Made by a program: the position numbers and the translations under genes. The notes under the pieces are model-generated. The model was given only the letters and a program-made list of their open reading frames with translations, was not told the origin of the DNA and did not search any database. A stretch of 64,000 bases of DNA from Acinetobacter sp. SAAs474 (GTDB lineage Bacteria; Pseudomonadota; Gammaproteobacteria; Pseudomonadales; Moraxellaceae): positions 1,364,001 through 1,428,000 of the forward strand of contig NZ_CP127915.1 in assembly GCF_032823475.1 (NCBI RefSeq), read 5' to 3'. Shown piece by piece: positions 18,527 through 28,970 of the stretch. The stretch's first letter is position 1; each line of letters opens with the position of its first letter.

Positions 18527-20566
18527 TCATTTATGGTGATCATGATGGTCATGAATTTGTAAAGGTTGTTTAGGAGGCCAAAAAAAGTCACTTGGTCGTG
18601 TTAAAAAGTGTGTGAGTACCAACTTTGCTAAGGCGTTCCATTGTTCAAAGCGTACGCGTCTGGCGCGTAATGCCACAATAATGGTGAGTGTAAAGCTGAC
18701 AAATAAATTGGTTAAACCAATCAGCAATACGCCTAAAAATGACACAATAATTAAGCCAATATCAGGTGAGCCATTAATATTCATTAAACCTTGAATAAAG
18801 TTTGCAGAAGCAAATGCAATATGGCGAATATCGAGAGGTAAACCTAAAATATAGCCGAGTGTTCCCATACTGCCTAACATGATCCCAAATAAACAATTAC
18901 CCGCTAAAGCCCCCAAGTTTCTTTCAATATAGACAGCAAAACGATTTAATCGTGCTTGACCCAATAACTTCTCTAGGCGGCGATGTGCTTGAATTCGTGG
19001 CCCAATTTTACGATATACCGCCATATTATCGAAATATCCAGCCAATAGTCCTGAGAAAAATAAACATACGCCCGCAATCGCAGCATGAAAAACGGCCAAA
19101 GAGGTAAAAGGATTGAGATCATGTAATGTTTTAGCCGCTTTAATATGTGTCATCAGCGGCTCATGTAATGCTTCATTCCAAAAAAAAGCGATACATGCAG
19201 CAACGGGAATAGCAATGGAGATATTGCCTAAAATGGCAATAAATTGTGTTCTGATAATATTCACAATGAGTGCCGCAACTTCAGCCAACTGCGCCGTTTT
19301 TGAACCTTTACGATGATGTACTGTGGCGGCCAATGCGGCAGCTGTCATTGCAGGTTGTTTGGTTGCAACCGTAAAGTGCACAATATGAATCAGCATAAAA
19401 CCAAGTGAATAGTTCATACTATAAAAAAAGGCTTGCATTAAGGGCGCTAGGCTAACACGTGCCATCAGGGTCTTAAAGGTCGCCATAAAAGCGATTAATA
19501 CACCGGCACCTGCAGCAGAGCGATACATCGCAAAAAAGCCTTTTTTATCGGTGCTGACATAATGTTCTCCAGTTTTACTTGCATTCTCAGTTACTTGAAG
19601 TGCAATTAATTCACTGTTTTCGGCAAGTAGGGAACGAACACTGGTTTCACTATAAATGGCATCTGTAATATCACTGAGTAAGTTACCCAAAGATTGATAG
19701 CGCAGCTGATCTTCACCGACCAACAAATTTAAAATGATTTCAATACGCTCTAAACATTGTTCTTGTAAAGACAACAGATAAGTAAGACTGATGCTTACCC
19801 CAATACGTTTTGTTGAACGACGAATTTTAAGTACAGCATCACGACATTGTTCTAACATGACCAATGCAGGTGCAATATCTGGCAGTGTGATATCGCTAAA
19901 GTCTTCATGATTTTGTAAGAGTTGTTTATATTGTTGTATAAAATCAATAATTTCACGGTTTTGTACCAGAAATGGTGATTCATATTCGGTTAATTCGGGG
20001 GATGCATTAATAAACTCTGGATATAAACCAATACCACTAACACGATAAGAAAGTACAGTCAGTGCTTTAATTAAATCCCGACGAATAATATGCTTTTCGT
20101 GTTGATTACAATGACCTTGATTTAATAAGTTAAACAGTTGTTGCCACTGCTGTTGTTGAATGCTTTCTAACCAGTATTGATCACTATGTTGATGAAAAAC
20201 ATTTTGAATCAAATCATGTAGGTGGTCTTTGTCACCAATCAAGGGTAAAAAATGTGCACCAAGACGTTGAAATAACTGATTCCAAAAACCGTCTAATGAT
20301 AAAATACCTGTATCAGCATATAAACTGGTCTGCTTATATTGGCTGATCAGTTTAAGCATAAAGCTTTGTAAGGTGTGTGCCGCATTGGGTGTGATCAGTA
20401 TTGCTTGAATAAATGCAGCAAATTTATGTTGTATTTCTTGACTATTTCTCGTATCCGTTGGACGAATTCGATTGACCAATTCAATCACTAGGGTATCGTC
20501 AAGAACAGCATGACAGGCAAGCTGTTCTTGCATACTGCTAATTAAGTCATTCAGTTGAATATGCAT
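18527..20566 (-). CDS. Gcr/COG4389-family membrane protein (annotated in databases as site-specific recombinase)
   Basis: About 679 residues from ATG 20566; an in-frame TTG at 20572 adds two residues. The N-terminal half is soluble and helical. From about residue 345 come several hydrophobic segments (AGAGVLIAFMATFKTLMA, FIAILGNISIAIPVAACIAFF, LAVFHAAIAGVCLFFSGLLAG, NCLFGIMLGSMGTLGYILGLP, ILGLIIVSFLGVLLIGLTNLF-type), so it is a polytopic membrane protein. It matches the COG4389 family historically named after the gonococcal gcr gene. I see no serine- or tyrosine-recombinase catalytic motif. It starts 20 bp after ispB on the same strand, so it is probably co-transcribed. Confidence 0.78.
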   Translation of the reverse strand: MHIQLNDLISSMQEQLACHAVLDDTLVIELVNRIRPTDTRNSQEIQHKFAAFIQAILITPNAAHTLQSFMLKLISQYKQTSLYADTGILSLDGFWNQLFQRLGAHFLPLIGDKDHLHDLIQNVFHQHSDQYWLESIQQQQWQQLFNLLNQGHCNQHEKHIIRRDLIKALTVLSYRVSGIGLYPEFINASPELTEYESPFLVQNREIIDFIQQYKQLLQNHEDFSDITLPDIAPALVMLEQCRDAVLKIRRSTKRIGVSISLTYLLSLQEQCLERIEIILNLLVGEDQLRYQSLGNLLSDITDAIYSETSVRSLLAENSELIALQVTENASKTGEHYVSTDKKGFFAMYRSAAGAGVLIAFMATFKTLMARVSLAPLMQAFFYSMNYSLGFMLIHIVHFTVATKQPAMTAAALAATVHHRKGSKTAQLAEVAALIVNIIRTQFIAILGNISIAIPVAACIAFFWNEALHEPLMTHIKAAKTLHDLNPFTSLAVFHAAIAGVCLFFSGLLAGYFDNMAVYRKIGPRIQAHRRLEKLLGQARLNRFAVYIERNLGALAGNCLFGIMLGSMGTLGYILGLPLDIRHIAFASANFIQGLMNINGSPDIGLIIVSFLGVLLIGLTNLFVSFTLTIIVALRARRVRFEQWNALAKLVLTHFLTRPSDFFWPPKQPLQIHDHHDHHK

Positions 20567-20586
20567 AGACAATCAATATCTGTTGA

Positions 20587-21564
20587 CTACTGAATACGAT
20601 TCAGTGCAAGACGTGCTAGATTTTCCAATGCTGTACGATACTCGCTTTCTGGTAAGTACTGTAGTGCTTGGATAGCCATTTCGGTTTCCTGTTTTGCACG
20701 TTCTCGACAGTAGTTGAGTGCACCTGAATCATGGACAATTTGAATGATTTGTTCCAAATCTGCGGTACCACCTGTGGCAATACTTAAACGAATCAGTTCA
20801 TGTTCTTGGCCTGTGGTATTTTTAAGTGCAGCAATTAACGGTAGGGTGGGTTTACCCTCCATTAAATCATCACCAATATTTTTTCCTAAGGTTTCTGTAT
20901 CTGAGGTGTAGTCTAAAATATCGTCAATAATTTGAAACGCATTGCCAAAATGTCCAGCATAACGTTTTAATGGTTCGCGATAGGCTGGTGTACCCGATAA
21001 AATTGCTGAACCTTCTGTTGCTAATTCAAATAGGCGTGATGTTTTACCATGAATAATATCGAGATAGGTTGCTTCTGTAGTTTCGGGTTGATGTTGTGAT
21101 TGTAATTGTAACACTTCACCTTCGGCAATTTCGCAGGTTCCTGTCGAAAAATCTTTGAGTAAGGTCATATTGTTGAGATCGACCAGTAAATCAAACGCAC
21201 GTGAAATCAGAAAATCACCTACCAGTACAGCCGTTTGGTTGTTCCATGTTGCATTGGCTGTTGGACGTCCACGACGCAAACCAGATTCATCAACCACATC
21301 ATCATGAACCAATGTTGCTGTATGTAACATCTCAATAATAGCGGCAAGTTTACGGTGTTGTTCTAAATCTATGCTTCCACAAGCCTTTGCTGCCAGTAAG
21401 CACATAATCGGACGCATACGTTTGCCACCAGCTTCAACAACATGCTTGCTAACAGCCATTACTAAGGCAACTTTAGACGTAATTCCTTCATTAATGAATG
21501 TATCCATCGCAGCAAAATCAGTTGCAACAGGAGCGAGAATGTCTTGCTTAAAATCGATGGTCAT
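20587..21564 (-). CDS. ispB: Octaprenyl (polyprenyl) diphosphate synthase
   Basis: Builds the long isoprenoid tail for ubiquinone from FPP and IPP. The 325-residue protein has both aspartate-rich motifs of trans-prenyltransferases: HDDVVDE (Asp88, Asp89, Asp92) and DDILDYTSD (Asp214, Asp215, Asp218), plus GGKRMRP for IPP binding near residue 46. Divergence from rplU-rpmA is the same arrangement as in many gammaproteobacteria, where ispB neighbours rplU. Chain length (8 or 9 units) cannot be read with certainty. Confidence 0.94.
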   Translation of the reverse strand: MTIDFKQDILAPVATDFAAMDTFINEGITSKVALVMAVSKHVVEAGGKRMRPIMCLLAAKACGSIDLEQHRKLAAIIEMLHTATLVHDDVVDESGLRRGRPTANATWNNQTAVLVGDFLISRAFDLLVDLNNMTLLKDFSTGTCEIAEGEVLQLQSQHQPETTEATYLDIIHGKTSRLFELATEGSAILSGTPAYREPLKRYAGHFGNAFQIIDDILDYTSDTETLGKNIGDDLMEGKPTLPLIAALKNTTGQEHELIRLSIATGGTADLEQIIQIVHDSGALNYCRERAKQETEMAIQALQYLPESEYRTALENLARLALNRIQ

Positions 21565-22186
21565 GTAAAGCGAAACCTCATTTTATTCAATAAAAAAGAT
21601 TGAAAGATGTAATTTATCAGGAAACACACAGTATAGCGTAAAGCTTTTTCAACAAGTCTGCCAAAAAAAACATTTTTAATCTATAAGCCAGCGTATCGTA
21701 TCTGTTTAATTTAGCGTATTAAATCGTCATTATTGATTAAAGATGATATTGGATTTTCCTTATTTTTTAATGATTTATATCAATAGAACCTATGGGCCTG
21801 ATTGATATGATTTTTATCTGGCTATTTGCGATCATCATGATCTCGCTACTGTGTAATTAAAATTAATACAATTCAATTAAACATCAATATCGTGAATGCT
21901 TGATCTCAAATGCTAGGTGATGAGTAAGATGGCTAGATGGTGTGGTGTAGATTTATTTTTCTGAATATCAATAAAAGCATGGTTTGTTGGCTAGAGCAAT
22001 CCATCATTTTAAGTATATTGTTGAATTAAGCATCAATATTCTGCTGCTAATTTTTTCAGCAAATGGCTTGTTGTTTGCATCAATATCCCTTAAGATATTT
22101 GCCCTTGTATAACCCCCAGTGGTGATCGTTTTAAGTTCGATATATCCCTTTATCGGCACGACAACACGGGTATGTTGGAGTACATT
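21565..22186. other. 622-bp divergent intergenic region ispB / rplU
   Basis: Should contain the ispB and rplU promoters. AT-rich, with a tiny hydrophobic reading frame at 21792-21860 that I list separately. The 100 bp before rplU (from about 22080) probably forms its leader. Confidence 0.5.
21792..21860 (+). CDS. Candidate 22-residue hydrophobic micro-ORF
   Basis: ATG 21792 to TAA 21858 encodes a peptide starting MGLIDMIFIWLFAII, which would be a single membrane helix. No strong ribosome site precedes it. In AT-rich DNA, T-rich frames encode hydrophobic residues by chance, so this is a candidate only. Confidence 0.2.
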   Translation: MGLIDMIFIWLFAIIMISLLCN

Positions 22187-22498
22187 ATGTACGCAGTAAT
22201 CCAAAGCGGTGGTAAACAGCACCGTGTAGTTGAGGGTGAAACCCTTAAAGTTGAATTATTGAAAGCTGAAACTGGTTCAACAATTACGTTTGATGACGTA
22301 TTGATGGTTGTGAACGGTGATAGCGTTCAAATCGGTGCTCCAGTTGTTGCTGGCGCTAAAGTAACTGCAGAAGTGGTTAGCCATGGTCGTCACGACAAAA
22401 TTCGCATCATTAAAATGCGTCGTCGTAAACATTACCGTAAACAACAAGGTCACCGTCAATGGTTTACCGAGTTGAAAATTACTGGTATTTCAGGCTAA
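22187..22498 (+). CDS. rplU: 50S ribosomal protein L21
   Basis: Large-subunit ribosomal protein of 103 residues, [17 protein letters not shown] at the start and [17 protein letters not shown] near the C-terminus, both diagnostic of L21. I choose ATG 22187 because TTGGAG at 22175-22180 lies at the correct distance and all L21 proteins begin at this Met; the in-frame ATG at 22172 would overlap the ribosome site. rpmA follows after 19 bp, the usual rplU-rpmA operon. Confidence 0.97.
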   Translation: MYAVIQSGGKQHRVVEGETLKVELLKAETGSTITFDDVLMVVNGDSVQIGAPVVAGAKVTAEVVSHGRHDKIRIIKMRRRKHYRKQQGHRQWFTELKITGISG

Positions 22499-22517
22499 TC
22501 CACTAGGAGTATAAGAC

Positions 22518-22772
22518 ATGGCGAGTAAGAAAGCCGGTGGTTCTACTAAGAACGGTCGTGATTCAAATCCTAAGATGTTAGGTGTTAAAGTTTATGGTGG
22601 TCAAACTGTGACTGCTGGTAACATCATCGTTCGTCAACGTGGTACAGAATTCCACGCTGGTGCAAACGTAGGTATGGGCCGTGACCATACTTTATTTGCT
22701 ACCGCTGACGGTGTAGTAAAATTCGAAGTGAAAGGTCAATTTGGCCGTCGCTACGTTACTGTTGAAGCATAA
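22518..22772 (+). CDS. rpmA: 50S ribosomal protein L27
   Basis: 84-residue ribosomal protein near the peptidyl-transferase centre. [17 protein letters not shown] and [18 protein letters not shown] are standard L27 sequence; there is no N-terminal extension of the Firmicutes type. Second gene of the rplU-rpmA operon, with a clear terminator 15 bp after the stop. Confidence 0.97.
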   Translation: MASKKAGGSTKNGRDSNPKMLGVKVYGGQTVTAGNIIVRQRGTEFHAGANVGMGRDHTLFATADGVVKFEVKGQFGRRYVTVEA

Positions 22773-22787
22773 GCTTTGATTGTAAAG

Positions 22788-22813
22788 AAACCCACTTTTG
22801 TGGGTTTTTTTTC
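22788..22813 (+). terminator. Terminator of rplU-rpmA
   Basis: AAACCCAC (22788-22795) pairs with GTGGGTTT (22800-22807) over a TTTT loop, followed by a run of T. Confidence 0.92.
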
Positions 22814-23167
22814 GTTTTAGCATGGGTGTTTTACAGTTAATTTACACAATAGCCATACAATAACAGGTTGTTTTTGATCAATATACCGTTGATTTAAATG
22901 TACTTAATCATTGATCTTGGCTGATATTTTGAATTGAAAACACTGTAAGGATAAATGTACGGGACTGAGTAGTTAGGTGCAGTTATTTGATTGCGATCTC
23001 TGTATCAGGTGCATTGAATCAGCTAAATTATGCTACAAAAACTACACAAACAGCCTAATTTTTTGTTGAAGAGAAATACAAACATCCTTATTTTATCTTA
23101 ATTTTTTTGTTTTAATGATTTTAATATTGGTCATAACTTGCTTTAAGCAAATATCAAAGGTAGATCT
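22814..23167. other. Intergenic rpmA - lolA
   Basis: 354 bp of AT-rich DNA between the rpmA terminator and lolA. It should hold the lolA promoter. I see no gene or clear repeat. Confidence 0.5.
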
Positions 23168-23866
23168 ATGAATATGCGTCGTCATCACGTATGTTGCTTA
23201 ACATTGGCTGCAGGTATGTTGGTACCAGCTATACTGAGTACAACAGTATCTGCTGCAACGGTTGCAGCATCAGAGCAGCAGGCAACGGCAAGCTTAATTA
23301 ATCAGCTGAAAGGTATGCAGCGCTTAACTGCAAATTTTGAACAAACGACGAAAGTGACTCATCCTAAGGCTGTGAAAAGTAAAGGCTTAACAGCCCAGCA
23401 TATGAATCAGACTTTTAAGGGTGTAATGAAAGTTGAACGCCCTGGGAAGTTTTATTGGGAAACCAGTAGCCCAGTAAAACAGACAATAGTATCTTCCGGA
23501 AAAACAGTATGGATTTATGATCCAGACTTACAACAAGCAGTACGACAAAGTTTAGATGAACAAATGTCAAATACTCCTGCATTATTGTTATCTGGTAATA
23601 CCAATCAAATCATGACAGCTTATAAGGTTGCTCAACCTGATCAAAGCAAAACATACTATACTTTAACACCTAAAAATAAAGAGGGTGCATTTCAGCATTT
23701 AACAATTAGTTTTAGTGCTAAAAATAAACCGTCCATGATGGTATTACAGGATTCACTAGATCAAACCACGTATATCAAATTTAGAAATGTAGTGGTCAAT
23801 GGTGCGATTCCTGCAGCCACATTTAATTTTGTACCACCTAAAGGCACGGATATTATTGATCAATAA
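23168..23866 (+). CDS. lolA: Outer-membrane lipoprotein carrier LolA
   Basis: Periplasmic chaperone that ferries lipoproteins from LolCDE to LolB at the outer membrane. The 232-residue precursor has a Sec signal peptide (hydrophobic 8-29, likely cleavage after SAA or TVSA). The mature part carries RLTANFEQTT, MKVERPGKFYWET and WIYDPDLQQAVRQ, all typical of LolA, and ends with the NFVPPKGTDIID motif. ATG 23168 has AAAGGTAG upstream; ATG 23174 is an alternative with two fewer residues. Client lipoproteins are encoded in this window (AdeI, AdeK, the 3408 operon). Confidence 0.92.
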   Translation: MNMRRHHVCCLTLAAGMLVPAILSTTVSAATVAASEQQATASLINQLKGMQRLTANFEQTTKVTHPKAVKSKGLTAQHMNQTFKGVMKVERPGKFYWETSSPVKQTIVSSGKTVWIYDPDLQQAVRQSLDEQMSNTPALLLSGNTNQIMTAYKVAQPDQSKTYYTLTPKNKEGAFQHLTISFSAKNKPSMMVLQDSLDQTTYIKFRNVVVNGAIPAATFNFVPPKGTDIIDQ

Positions 23867-24350
23867 TAGTGCCAAGCTTGCTGCTAAAGCACATCTTGAT
23901 TCTCTGCTGAGTTAATCAATGCTGTAGATCATACTGATCAATAGCATTGATTGCTTAAGTTAGGCTAATTTTTAGTATTTTGGCATTATTTTGCATGATG
24001 GTCTTGATTTTGCCGAGCTTAAGATTTAAATGTTCAGTTTATGCCTGATCGATATTTTTTTGCGCTAAATTTAACCAGTTATCTTTTTCAGTAACTTGAA
24101 TAGAATAAATACGTGGCTTGAGTAGCTTAAGCCAGATCATACAGAGAAATATGATGCTATTTAATTGATTATGCGAATTTTTATGATTTATTAATAGCTA
24201 TGCTGATATCGTGTCATGTTGTATTGTACAGATGCAATCTTAGGCTTAAGCAGCAGAATGATATGGCTGGGTGAAGTATGAGGGATGAAATTTATATCAT
24301 GAATTTGTATAGTGTAACTGTTATTAAGCGTCATTCTATTCGGGGTTAAG
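23867..24350. other. Intergenic lolA - DUF3298 gene
   Basis: 484 bp with no confident gene. A minus-strand frame at 24039-24140 encodes 33 residues with coding-like composition (starts MIWLKLLKPRIY) but lacks a ribosome site; it may be a gene remnant. A promoter for 24351 is expected near the end. Confidence 0.45.
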
Positions 24351-25139
24351 GTGAAAACAATTAATATTAAAGTACTGAGTATTGCGACAATGGTGCTTGT
24401 GTCCACAAGTTTAATCACTGGATGTAAACCACGTAATGAACCTGTTAATGAAAATTTAACCAGTACACAACAAGAAAATAATGTTCAAGTCCCATTAATT
24501 CAATCTAAAACAGTCACAATGAAAATCACCAAGCCAGAGGCTTGTGATGCTGAAGGTTGTACACAATATGATTTACAAACCGTAGAAACCAATGTTGACT
24601 GGATTAACAGCTATTTTAATGCGCGTATAAAAAAAGCAGAGCCGATTGCATTTTCAACTGAGCCAAATGAAAAAGTTCAATTAGGCGATGGTTCTGTTGC
24701 CGGTTTAAGTCAAAGCAGTATTGCCGTACGTTATATTAGTCAGTGGTATAATGTGGCAACTTTTGCGATTGATTCTTATACCTATAGCGCAGGTGCAGCG
24801 CATGGTTTATATCATACAGAGTATGTTAATTTTGATTTGTCTCAAAAAAAACGTATTGCTCTACAAGATATTTTAGTTAAAGGTGCTGAACAAAAAGTAC
24901 TTTATCAACTGTATGATGCTAACTCGATTTGGTTAAGTGACCATAATATTGAACGTCAAAAATTACAGCTCAGTGATAATTTTTACTATGGCCCCAAAGG
25001 AATCGTTTTTGTTTATCCACTCTATGAATTGGCAAGTTATGCTGAGGGTATGAGTGAGTTAACCTTACCATATCAAATGAGTCAAAGCTTATTTAAGCCG
25101 CAGTATTTACCAAGTTTACCAAACTATAAAAAGTTATAG
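24351..25139 (+). CDS. DUF3298/RsiV-family lipoprotein
   Basis: A 262-residue predicted lipoprotein starting at GTG 24351 with lipobox LITGC (Cys25). After a low-complexity linker, the body has a conserved Cys pair (EACDAEGC) and the C-terminal DUF3298-type segment YSAGAAHGLYHTEYVNFDLS, with FYYGPKGIVFVYPLYELASYAEG near the end. RsiV in Bacillus binds lysozyme as an anti-sigma factor, but Gram-negative lipoprotein members have no sigma partner here and their function is unknown. Monocistronic, just upstream of serS. Start codon is less certain than the frame. Confidence 0.82.
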   Translation: MKTINIKVLSIATMVLVSTSLITGCKPRNEPVNENLTSTQQENNVQVPLIQSKTVTMKITKPEACDAEGCTQYDLQTVETNVDWINSYFNARIKKAEPIAFSTEPNEKVQLGDGSVAGLSQSSIAVRYISQWYNVATFAIDSYTYSAGAAHGLYHTEYVNFDLSQKKRIALQDILVKGAEQKVLYQLYDANSIWLSDHNIERQKLQLSDNFYYGPKGIVFVYPLYELASYAEGMSELTLPYQMSQSLFKPQYLPSLPNYKKL

Positions 25140-25171
25140 TCTGTAGCAATTATTGTGCTAATGAATCGTAA

Positions 25172-26521
<1,350 letters not shown>

Positions 26522-26534
26522 TCGTCAATAACAG

Positions 26535-26561
26535 AAAATCACCGTATTGTACGGTGATTTT
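26535..26561 (+). terminator. 12-bp hairpin after serS
   Basis: AAAATCACCGTA (26535-26546) pairs with TACGGTGATTTT (26550-26561) across a TTG loop. The stem is strong with an internal T run; it lies 14 bp after serS and probably terminates it. Confidence 0.8.
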
Positions 26562-26596
26562 ACTTTAAGCAATCAGGACAAATTCTGAGGTCTTTT

Positions 26597-27973
26597 GTGG
26601 ATATTTTTCCAATCTCTTTAAAGTTGCAGCAGCAACCTTGTCTGATTGTTGGTGGTGGACATATTGCTTATCGTAAAGCAGTGTTACTGGCAAAAGCTGG
26701 TGCAATCATTGATATACTTTCGCCTACAATTGAACCGGATTTGCTTGAGATTGTTCAGCAGAGCCAAGGTCAGTATATTCAAGCACTGTTTAATTTAGAT
26801 TTTCCAATCCGAAATTATCGATTAGTGATTGCTGCTACCAATGATGCCGCAGTCAATCAAGCGGTCTTTCAAGTCTGTGAAGCAGCGCGAGTGTTAGTCA
26901 ATAGCGTTGATGATCCGCCTCATTGTCGTTTTATGGTACCAGCGATTGTGGATCGATCACCGTTGGTGATTTCAATTGCCAGTAATGGTACATCACCTGT
27001 GCTATCTCGTCAGCTTCGGACTCAGTTAGAAAGTATGATTCCCCATCAATTGGGAAAACTAGCTGCTTTTTCTGGAAAATGGCGTAATACTGTCAAAGCA
27101 CAGATTATTCATCCTGATGAACGCCGTATTTTTTGGGAAAATCTGTATGCCAGTCCACTCAAAGAAAAAGTATTCAATGATGGTATTGATGAAGCAGATC
27201 AATGGATGGAACAAGCACTGAGCGATTGGACAGCACCTTCAGGTGAGGTTTATCTTGTGGGAGCAGGGCCAGGTGATCCAGAATTATTGACACTCAAAGC
27301 ATTACGTTTAATGCAGCAAGCGGATGTTGTTATTTACGACCGTTTGGTTTCTGCACCGATTATGGACTTATGTCGTCGTGATGCCGATAAAATTTATGTC
27401 GGTAAGGCACGTTCTCATCATACTGTACCACAAGAGGGTATTAATGAGCTTTTGGTTAAATATGCCCGTCAGGGAAAGCGAGTGTGTCGTTTAAAGGGCG
27501 GTGATCCTTTTATATTCGGTCGTGGTGGTGAAGAAATTCAAGAGCTTTTTGCAGCAGGCATTCCTTTTCAGGTTGTACCTGGTATCACAGCAGCTTCTGG
27601 ATGCGCGGCTTATGCCGGTATTCCTTTGACTCATCGTGATTACGCACAAAGTGTGCGATTTTTAACGGGCCATTTAAAAGAGGGTTCACCTGAACTCCCT
27701 TGGCAAGAATTGGTTTATGAAAATCAAACACTGGTGTTGTATATGGGATTGGTTGGTTTAGAGCAAATTTGTAAAAAACTGATTGCACATGGTCAAAGAG
27801 CAGATATGCCTGTGGCATTAATTTCTAAAGGTACCACACCAGCACAAAAAGTATTGATTGGAACTTTGGCTGATATTGCCGAAAAAGTTTCTCAAGATCA
27901 AATACAAGCACCGACCTTAACCATTATTGGTGAAGTGGTACATTTACGTGAACAGTTACAGTGGCAAGGCTAG
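26597..27973 (+). CDS. cysG: Sirohaem synthase CysG
   Basis: Trifunctional enzyme making sirohaem, the cofactor of assimilatory sulfite and nitrite reductases. The N-terminal domain (1-150) has the NAD-binding motif CLIVGGGHIAYRKA for precorrin-2 dehydrogenase and ferrochelatase, with SNGTSPVLSRQLR. The C-terminal domain (from about 217) is uroporphyrinogen-III C-methyltransferase: VYLVGAGPGDPELLTLKAL, then VCRLKGGDPFIFGRGGEE and the PGITAASG loop. 458 residues, normal for the fusion. The start is GTG 26597 with TGAGG upstream. Followed closely by trmL. Confidence 0.95.
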   Translation: MDIFPISLKLQQQPCLIVGGGHIAYRKAVLLAKAGAIIDILSPTIEPDLLEIVQQSQGQYIQALFNLDFPIRNYRLVIAATNDAAVNQAVFQVCEAARVLVNSVDDPPHCRFMVPAIVDRSPLVISIASNGTSPVLSRQLRTQLESMIPHQLGKLAAFSGKWRNTVKAQIIHPDERRIFWENLYASPLKEKVFNDGIDEADQWMEQALSDWTAPSGEVYLVGAGPGDPELLTLKALRLMQQADVVIYDRLVSAPIMDLCRRDADKIYVGKARSHHTVPQEGINELLVKYARQGKRVCRLKGGDPFIFGRGGEEIQELFAAGIPFQVVPGITAASGCAAYAGIPLTHRDYAQSVRFLTGHLKEGSPELPWQELVYENQTLVLYMGLVGLEQICKKLIAHGQRADMPVALISKGTTPAQKVLIGTLADIAEKVSQDQIQAPTLTIIGEVVHLREQLQWQG

Positions 27974-28014
27974 TCAGCTTTGCTTAATTGATAAAAGTAG
28001 AGAAGAGATATCCT

Positions 28015-28494
28015 GTGATTCATATAGTGTTATACGAGCCTGAAATTCCAAGTAATACAGGGAATATTATCCGCTTATGTGCCAATACAGGAGCACAATT
28101 ACATTTGGTTCAACCTTTGGGTTTTGAACTGGATGATAAAAAGTTAAAGCGTGCAGGCCTAGATTATCATGAATATGCAAGGATGCAAATTTGGCAAAAT
28201 TTTGAGGATTGCTTGGCTAATCTTAAGTCACAAGGTATTGATATGGATGCAATTTATCCATTAACAACCAAAGGCCTAGAAACACCACATCGCTCAAATC
28301 TAAATCGACCAGTGGCTTTATTAATGGGTCCTGAAACACGTGGTTTGCCAGAACATGTCCGTACGATGTTTCCTAAAGAGCACTGGATTCGTTTACCGAT
28401 GGCAGCCAACTCAAGAAGTTTGAATTTATCTAATGCAACCGCAGTGATTCTATACGAAGCTTGGCGTCAGCAAGATTTTAAGGCTTTAATCTAA
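28015..28494 (+). CDS. trmL: tRNA (cytidine/uridine-2'-O-)-methyltransferase TrmL
   Basis: SPOUT-class enzyme methylating the wobble nucleotide 34 of two tRNA-Leu isoacceptors. I choose GTG 28015, giving 159 residues starting MIHIVLYEPEIPSNTGNIIRL, which aligns with E. coli TrmL; an earlier in-frame TTG at 27988 adds nine atypical residues. Motif 2 is LLMGPETRGLP and the knot-forming motif 3 is RLPMAANSRSLNLSNA. AGAAGAGA acts as ribosome site. It lies 41 bp after cysG and may share its transcript. Confidence 0.93.
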   Translation: MIHIVLYEPEIPSNTGNIIRLCANTGAQLHLVQPLGFELDDKKLKRAGLDYHEYARMQIWQNFEDCLANLKSQGIDMDAIYPLTTKGLETPHRSNLNRPVALLMGPETRGLPEHVRTMFPKEHWIRLPMAANSRSLNLSNATAVILYEAWRQQDFKALI

Positions 28495-28970
28495 AGCTGT
28501 TGATATAGCTGTAAGCTGTATGAATATAATTGATTGTGTCAATGATGCGCTAAAATAGCTTCAACCCAATATAAGATAGAAAACATCCGTATAATGCCAT
28601 GTTTTAATTTTATGATTCGGTTTGATGGTATTTTAGCCATTTTTTATTCTGCCAAGTATATGGTTTTATTTTAGTGATATTTAATATTTTTTAATGAGCA
28701 CTTTTAGTCATCAATATTGCTGAAATATGGGGGTGATCGTGAGGTCATTTAGATTATTCTAGATCACTGACGATTGTATAAAACTATAAATTTTTGATTA
28801 ATATTTTTTAATCACTATGATGATCAGTTGAAATGATGTTACTGCAAAATAATATCGCTTAATGGATCATTTTATTTTAAAATTGATCACGCAATTTTTA
28901 AAATAAAATGATTGATCACAACTTAAAATATTCATTGATTTATAATTTTTGAGCAATGGAATAATGGATA
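28495..28970. other. Intergenic trmL - 28971 gene, with a long hairpin
   Basis: 476 bp of AT-rich DNA. The clear feature is a near-perfect 20/21-bp inverted repeat at 28866-28912. Short T-rich frames (for example ATG 28594, 26 residues) look fortuitous. Confidence 0.5.
28866..28912. repeat. Long inverted repeat (20/21-bp arms, 6-base loop)
   Basis: The left arm (28866-28885, beginning ATCATTTTATTTTAAAA) is the reverse complement of the right arm (28892-28912) except for one extra A. The loop is ATCACG. It lies about 58 bp before the start of the secreted-protein gene at 28971, so it may be in its 5' leader, or be a terminator or cruciform-forming site. Confidence 0.6.

Noticed and set aside
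28594..28674. Plus-strand ORF of 26 residues after trmL
   Set aside because: T-rich chance frame in AT-rich DNA without a ribosome site.
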